Positions 58,147 to 64,000 of a DNA stretch of 64,000 nt are shown here, piece by piece. Made by a program: the position numbers and the translations under genes. Source of the DNA: Utricularia gibba (lineage: Eukaryota; Streptophyta; Magnoliopsida; Lamiales; Lentibulariaceae); assembly GCA_002189035.1 (NCBI GenBank), contig NEEC01000007.1, forward strand, positions 62,001-126,000, given 5' to 3'. Numbering within the stretch: position 1 is the stretch's first letter; each line of letters begins with the position of its first letter. Under the pieces are notes generated by a model. That model saw only the letters and a list, made by a program, of their open reading frames with translations. It made no database searches and had not been told where the DNA came from.

Positions 58147-59597
58147 CTTCTTCGACAGTCAGAACGGTTTCCCGTGAGTGACGCTAGAAATTCAGAAAGA
58201 AATTGAAAAGATGAAACGGCTAAGAGAGAATCCCTGAAAACGAGACAATTATGCGGAATTCGAGAAGGAGAAGAGGCGAGGCGAGGCGAGGCGAGAATTC
58301 CAAACCTGAAACTGGGGGCAAACCGAAGCCACGCGGTCTCCCTATAACAAGAAGAAGAAAAAAATGTTTCTACCTAATTAATAAGGAATTCTTCCTTCCT
58401 TCCTTCCTCTGTGCACACCAAGTCAAACCCGGGAATGAGGGCACCGACAGCGGCCCGGTGGATGAGATCTCCGTGGAGAAAGGGAGGCAGGCAGAAAGAA
58501 TCCGGTTGAGAGAGAGGAGGGAAAGAATTAATGGGAGTGGGTGAGAAGAGAAAGGAAAAGAAAGCAAATGAAGGCGTGCGAAGCCAGGGGGCGGCGCTGT
58601 GGGGGGAGAGAGAGAGATTGTGTGTGCGGAGGAAGCGAAAAGGAAAAAGGAGTGGAATGAGATAGACAAGGATTCCTTCCTTCCTTCCTTGCTAGATTGC
58701 TGTAACCTACCCCAGCCCCCACCCAGAGTCGTGCGTCTTACATAGCAAGTAAACCCTCGTTTTTGAGGGTGGGCGGGCGGGCGAGCGAGAGGGATTACTA
58801 ATAATAACAATAACAAATTTACTTAACTAAATACTTGAAGGATCCCCATTCCCTGGCCTGACTGCCCACTAGACCTGGACAGGGCGAACCCATCCCTTCC
58901 CCTCGCTAATTAATTTACAAAGATCCGGCACATCGAGGAGGGGAGGGGCTGCCTTGACGGGAACGCACGAGTAGGAGTAGTGGGGGGCAGCGAATTGATT
59001 GATTCATTGAGGTGGCCGGTGCCAGGAGCCGAGTCCAGTACCCCACCCGCCCCCCATCCGCGCTCAGCAGCAGCGCTGCTTAGCGGCTGCCGGCAACCAA
59101 TCCAATCCCGCTGCGGGTAAACCGGATTTTGACCTCTCTTGTCGTTACCTTCACGCCACGTCTCCCTCGGTCGGTGCCCATGGGCCCACTCCCCACCCAA
59201 AAACGCCAATTACTTTGCGCTTTTGTCCGGACTGGACTGGACTGGAGGCACCAATTGTCTGCCCGCTCCGCTCCGCTCCAACCCACCAGCCACCAAGATT
59301 CACACACGGATACCACCCTACGTTTGCTTTTCCTCCAAGTATCCGTTGTTGCCATCTCCAACAAAACTAGGCATCCCTGGAATCCATGCCCTCCATCCAT
59401 CTCTCTGTCGCAGCTGTCCTTCGCATTCAACCCCACCTTCCCCAACCCCCCGCCTCTTCCTCGTCTGATCCGCTGCGGGTCAGGCACTTGGTTTTCAGGC
59501 ACCCATCAACACTGAACAAATAAAAAAGAAACTACACTGAAATCAAGTGACTGTAAGGAGCGGCCTATTTCCATTGCATCTCTACGAAGACAGGTAG
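58147..59597. other. BAG promoter and CCB2 3' flank
   Basis: No gene recognised. Purine/pyrimidine runs include (GGCGA)n at about 58274–58295 and (CTTC)n at about 58391–58408 and 58673–58690. ORFs here are low complexity. Confidence 0.5.
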
Positions 59598-60838
59598 TTA
59601 GTTGACTGTAAATTTCTCCGCAATCGCAGCTATCCAAGACTCTTCTTTATCACTAAACCCATCTTCTACGCTTGAAGCCAGCAGAATGAAGCCCCTGCTC
59701 TTCCCCGTACTCGGAATAGGCTGCACCATGAGGCACTTGGTCTCCTCAGGAACCATCTCCTTCACCTCAGAATCCATAGCTTGATGAAGATAGGCTGCAT
59801 CATTCAAGTCACATAGCCGGCTCCTCTCGACCCATAACTGGAACCAATTGCAAACATCTTCATTTGACAACCCCACTGGTGCATTCCAGTATCCACGAAC
59901 ACATAAGGCATCTTCGACAACGACGAGCTACATATGTGAACCTCATATTACCTAGGCTGAAATTGAAGGATACTTTTCTTAAGAGGAAAAGGTGGCAACA
60001 AACCACTGATATGGAGTTCGTATTGCGTAGCAGAGCATATGTCGCCCAGGCGAAATCTTCTTTTACATTATCAGCGATGCCATCTGACATCACAAATATT
60101 TGCTCGACGCCTTCTGGTATTGTTCTGCTCTCATTTGGGGATGCTCCCTGGACAATCATTTAGCAGTCTATTTATCATGCATAAGATTGACCACCACTGT
60201 CAGTATCCGCTAATAGAAACTTACTACTAGTCTTAGCATTACCATAAAATGGCTTCAAATATCTCACCTTCAGAAACTTACCAAGATATGGAACAGCTGC
60301 GGAAAAGATAGCCAGAGAAAGCCCTAGGCTCTCGCTTGTCTAAATAATTAGAAACATTCAGATAGTCACAGGGGGGGTTCCAAACCCAAAATACGGATTG
60401 GAACAGGGAAAGGAATCAAGAATCGTTACCAGCTGGGCGGGGTAATGGAGGATGCATCCGAGCCCACAAAATGATTCAGCACCAGGAGAGCCCCAAACGC
60501 GTATCCGATGTATCTGGGCAAGTACGATTCATTCAAACCTGGAATCCCTGGCGAAGCAAAAGAAATCTATCGCACGAATTTTTCCCTCAATCCAATTAAA
60601 TGGTGAAGGGCGTACCCAGAGTGAAGCGGAGAACGGAGAGGTTAACCTGTTGCTGAGAAGCGCCTCTGTGACAGCACCGAATCCTAAAAAACGTTGGTTT
60701 TCTCAGAGTGGATTTCGAACGCGCCCTGAGACCGGCGGGACACGCGAAGGGACCCGGGATAACCCCAATCCCACTGCTCATTTCGACTGCGCCACAGATT
60801 CCGAGGGAGGACGCCATAGACTTCGAGCACCACGCCAC
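59598..60838 (-). CDS. CCB2: Cofactor assembly of complex C subunit B, CCB2 (chloroplast)
   Basis: CCB2 is a thylakoid membrane protein of the CCB pathway that attaches haem c-i to cytochrome b6. Five exons in phase give 293 residues: 60616–60838, 60430–60547, 60268–60334, 60004–60147 and 59598–59927. The first 60 residues are Ser/Arg-rich, as in a plastid transit peptide. The mature start QQQVNLSVLRFTLGIPGLNESYLPRY spans exons 1–2. Two transmembrane segments follow (YIGYAFGALLVLNHFVG; ESLGLSLAIFSAAVPYLGKFLK). The soluble part reads EGVEQIFVMSD, EDFAWATYALLRNTNSISV, ALCVRGYWNAP and WIAAIAEKF. All agree with the DUF2930 protein CCB2 rather than its paralogue CCB4. Confidence 0.9.
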
Positions 60839-62107
60839 GCCTGGGGGGCCGGCCCATTAAGGCCTTCTGAAAAGTAAATGGGCCTCTGACAGCCCAGCCC
60901 CACATAATTACTATCTTTGAATAATATTAATTTGGTAGGCAGAACAGTTTCCCAAATGACATTCCTGCCTCCGATGGGCAGCAGTCCCCCCGCAAGTCCG
61001 TGCACGTCAATCCAAAATCCAAAAGGGTAAAAAATAAAGTATTAACTGTGGAGCAGCCACCGGCGACCACAGGAATCAGGATGTCGTGTTTTCTCTGCTT
61101 TCGCCATCACCAGGCCAGGAGCAGAGCAGAGGGGGCACTGGGCGGGGCTCAGGTCAGGCTGTCTGTAATTCACATCAGGAGCTGGGTTATGCGTGTACGG
61201 ATGGATGATTAGGCGGAGGGGGGGGGGGGGGGGGAGCCGGTGGAGGCCACCACCACCATCATGCTACAGCTACAGGCTACAGGCTACAGCTACTGCTACT
61301 CTATGGGTATCATTTTTTTGCTATAAACCCCAGCATTATTTATTGTCCCATAAAGACAGGCCATTATTGTATGGTATTAGCACGTGGTGAATGAGCACTA
61401 AGCGGATCAGATGAGGACCCAAGCAGCTTGGCTTCCATACTTCCCATTAATGACTCCATTCCGTGATTGGATTAATCCAACCACTTCTCTTCCCAAGTTT
61501 GGAGCTTCGTTGTTGGGAAGCTTTGACCTTGCGCAGGTGGAAACCGGTTCCGGGCCAAAATGCCACTCCCAATCCCATCTAGTGCTGTTGGTAAATAAGT
61601 GCTGTAATGAAGGGGGCGTCAAGCGTCGGCAGTAACTCAAGTTTTTTGCTTCCATGGTAAATGAAGGCTAAGTTGGGAATAGGAGGGATGGGAGGGGGTA
61701 ATCAGGTAAATGCAACTGCTGTGAAACATCGTCCTCATCAAGACTGCAACGCCCGCTGCTGCCACCAATAAATTGTTTTCATGGAATTCGGATCTCCCCA
61801 CCCCGTCCTAAAATCATCGCCAGGGGGGTAAACCGACGTCGTTTCCGGGTGTTTCGTCTTTATCGTGCTCCACCTGCCTCCTTTGCATGAAACGTAGATG
61901 CCATCACCCAAATTCTTTTGTGTGCACTCTGAATGAGTAGAGTATTCTCTTAAGAATGAGAAAAATGCTTCGATTTCTGTACCATCACCAACCCTACCTC
62001 CTCATGTTCCCAACAAACCGTACCTCCTGAGTTCACGTGTCGTTGTTTTGTTTTTTGAAAAGCTCTACCCCGGCCTGTTTTTGTTTCAGTTTCTGGTTCT
62101 TCAAACC
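60839..62107. other. Shared upstream region of CCB2 and the EMS1-like gene
   Basis: Divergent promoters. It contains a run of 17 G at 61218–61234 and a short GCTACAG repeat (about 61267–61296). No gene seen. Confidence 0.5.
61218..61234 (+). repeat. Poly-G tract, 17 bp
   Basis: An uninterrupted G homopolymer; assembly length is unreliable at such sites. Confidence 0.85.
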
Positions 62108-64000
62108 ATGGCACTTTTGCCTGTGGGGTTAGTTTTGTTTCTGGGTTCTTGTTGTTTCCTGTCCTCGAATGCCCAGAATTTAGAGAACCCAGAGCGCCAA
62201 ACCCTGCTATCTTTCAAGAAATCCCTTCAAAACCCTGAAATTTTGCCGTGGGATGTTGGGATTTCTCATTGTAACTGGACTGGGGTTTCCTGCAATGGCG
62301 AAGGCAGAGTAACTTCGCTAGTTCTTTCGGCTACCGCTCTGAATAATGGGCCGCTCATCGGGCGTATTTCATCTGCCGTGTTCTCTCTCAGTGCCCTCGT
62401 TGTCTTGGATCTCTCGTCGAATCAGTTCTATGGGGAGTTTTCACCGGAGATTGCTTCGCTTACGAGACTGATGGTCTTAGACGTGGGTTATAACGGCTTG
62501 ACGGGGGAGCTGCCGCGGCAACTTGGTGAGTTGACGAGTTTAACGACACTTCGACTCGGACCGAATATGTTCACGGGTAATATTCCGCCGGAACTGGGGA
62601 ATCTGGTAAAGCTTGAATCTTTTGATGCATCCGGAAATTCTCTCACTGGATACATTCCGCCCCATCTGGGGAATTTGACTCAGCTGCAGGTTTTGGCTCT
62701 TGGAAACAATTTTCTTACGGGCTCTTTGCCGGGAAACCTCTTCGCAAACCTGCAGTTTCTGTCTTCGTTTGATGTTTCAAACAACTCACTTTCCGGGCAA
62801 CTACCGCCGGAGATCGGGAAACTTGGTTCATTGAAAGTTCTTTACCTTGGTGACAACCATTTCTCCGGCATGTTGCCACCGGAGACTGGGGAGCTTTCGA
62901 GTCTTGAGATTTTCTCTGCTCCGTCTTGTCTATTTACAGGTCATTTGCCTGATACATTCTCTAACCTAAAAGCCTTAAGCAAGCTTGATCTTTCCTATAA
63001 TCCGTTACAGTGCCCGATTCCAAAGGCTGTTGGTGATATGAGTAATTTGACAGTGCTGAATCTTGTTTATTCTGAGCTTAATGGTACGATACCACCGGAG
63101 ATTGGCAAATGCAGAAACTTGAGAGCTCTCATGCTTTCATTCAATTCTCTTTCTGGAGGTTTACCTGAGGAGTTATCACAGTTACCATTGATGACTTTTG
63201 CGGCTGAAAAGAACCTTCTTTCAGGCCCATTGCCTCCTTGGCTTGGAAAGTGGTCACAAGTTGATTCTATATTGCTTTCAAGCAATAGATTCTCTGGAAA
63301 AATCCCACCTGACATTGGAAATTGTTCAATGCTAAGTCACATTAGTTTGAGCAGTAATTTCCTTACTGGTGAGATTCCTGCTGAACTCTGTAATGCTGTT
63401 TCGCTTTCAGAGCTAGAACTTGACCACAACTTCCTCGGCGGTAGTATTGAGGGGACATTTGTTAACTGTGGAAATTTAACACAGTTAGTGCTAATGGGAA
63501 ATCTTATCGTCGGTTCTATTCCGGATTATCTATCGGAGCTCCCACTGAATCTTCTTGTGCTTGATTCAAACAACTTCACGGGCAATATACCTCTGGGTAT
63601 TTGGGGTTCGCAGAGTTTGATTGAATTTTCAGCTTCGAATAACCAGTTAGAGGGCTCTCTCCTGCTGAAATTGGCAATGCCATCTCGTTTGAGATGATCG
63701 TTCTTTCCGACAATAAGCTCACTGGGCCGATCCCTCGGCAAATTGGACTACTTGCTTCTCTTTCCTTCTTGAATCTCAACTCCAATTTTCTTGAAGGAAA
63801 TATACCGTTAGAACTTGGGAACTGTAGTCGGCTGTCTACCCTGGACTTGGGCAACAATAGGCTTGATGGCTCCATTCCCGAAGAAATAGCTTTGTTGCCA
63901 CAGCTACAATGCCTCATTCTCTCGAAGAACAATTTTTCTGGAAATATCCCTTCCAACGCTTCCATGTATTTCAGACAAGTTCAGAATGTTCCTTATTCAT
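62108..64000 (+). pseudogene. EMS1-like: EMS1-like LRR receptor kinase, LRR part, with a frameshift; runs off the right edge
   Basis: EMS1/EXS perceives TPD1 and specifies tapetum and microsporocytes in the anther. From ATG 62108 there is a signal peptide (LVLFLGSCCFLSSNAQ), an N-cap (WTGVSCNGEGRV) and about 20 LRRs close to EMS1, for example TGNIPPELGNLVKLESFDASGN, LDSNNFTGNIPLGIW and SASNNQLEGSL. The longer frame to ATG 62048 is less likely. At about 63660–63661 one base is missing: LEGSL should continue PAEIGNA but the frame runs to TGA at 63695–63697. In the +1 frame the homology resumes at once (AEIGNAISFEMIVLSDNKLTG) and stays open to base 64000. EMS1 genes are intronless, so splicing does not explain this. 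It is either a real null allele or paralogue, or a one-base sequencing error. Confidence 0.85.

Noticed and set aside
58251-58816. ORFs upstream of BAG
   Set aside because: Arg/Ser-rich translations of GA- and CTTC-type repeats; no conserved motif.
1-64000. Transposons, tRNA or rRNA genes, CRISPR arrays
   Set aside because: I saw no transposase, reverse transcriptase, long terminal repeats, rRNA or tRNA-like T-loop signatures by eye. A tRNAscan and RepeatMasker run would be decisive.

Overview
The window is nuclear DNA of a flowering plant. The genes are spliced (GT–AG introns, many under 100 bp, plus a few GC–AG), and the families are plant-specific: ERECTA, EMS1-like and DREB/CBF genes, AHL, KCS, EXORDIUM-like, KEA, MAP65 and chloroplast CCB2. 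The genome is fairly compact, with about one gene per 3 kb. Species cannot be assigned from the sequence. All exon boundaries were read by eye from splice signals, phase and family resemblance; no alignment was run.

Layout. 1–1309 (-) 3' -truncated COG7 (Golgi tethering). 2792–4440 (+) glycerol-3-phosphate permease-like MFS transporter. 4972–7731 (+) P-class PPR protein. 8834–9850 (-) EXORDIUM-like. 11235–11678 (-) CML13/14-like calcium sensor. 12151–12510 (+) small DUF4408/DUF761-like gene with an in-frame TAG. 12900–14781 (-) AT-hook PPC protein (AHL). 15567–18516 (-) MAP65, divergent from a TPX2-like gene (+, from 19040). 21460–27082 (-) 27-exon ERECTA-family receptor kinase. 27083–30280 has no gene I can support and is rich in simple repeats. 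30281–34825 (-) KEA4/5/6-type K+/H+ antiporter. 36424–37878 (+) KCS3/KCS12-type ketoacyl-CoA synthase. 39021–41115 (-) TRM-like DUF3741/DUF4378 protein. 41663–42825 (-) broken SOC1-like MADS-box gene. 44105–45140 (+) 2OG-Fe(II) oxygenase. 45492–45809 (-) small secreted LysM protein. 46557–49320 (-) CCCH-zinc-finger/WD40 protein (ZFWD). 49623–52968 (-) ABCB28-like half transporter. 53706–54404 and 55498–56325 (-) two DREB-type AP2/ERF genes. 56993–58146 (-) BAG co-chaperone. 59598–60838 (-) CCB2. 62108 to the right edge (+) EMS1-like LRR receptor with a frameshift.

Most genes are unrelated single-copy plant genes and do not form an operon-like system. Two arrangements are functionally suggestive. 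The MAP65 and TPX2-like genes, both for mitotic microtubule proteins, share a promoter of about 520 bp. Two DREB-type regulators lie in tandem. The least ordinary content is the set of damaged or odd copies: a SOC1-like gene with two frame-breaking gaps and a lost splice donor, an EMS1-like gene with one frameshift, a DUF761-like gene split by TAG, and a KCS whose active-site histidine position is proline. The neighbouring long genes (ERECTA 981 codons, ABCB28 714, KEA 562, MAP65 651) reconstruct without any break, so general sequencing error does not easily explain the lesions.
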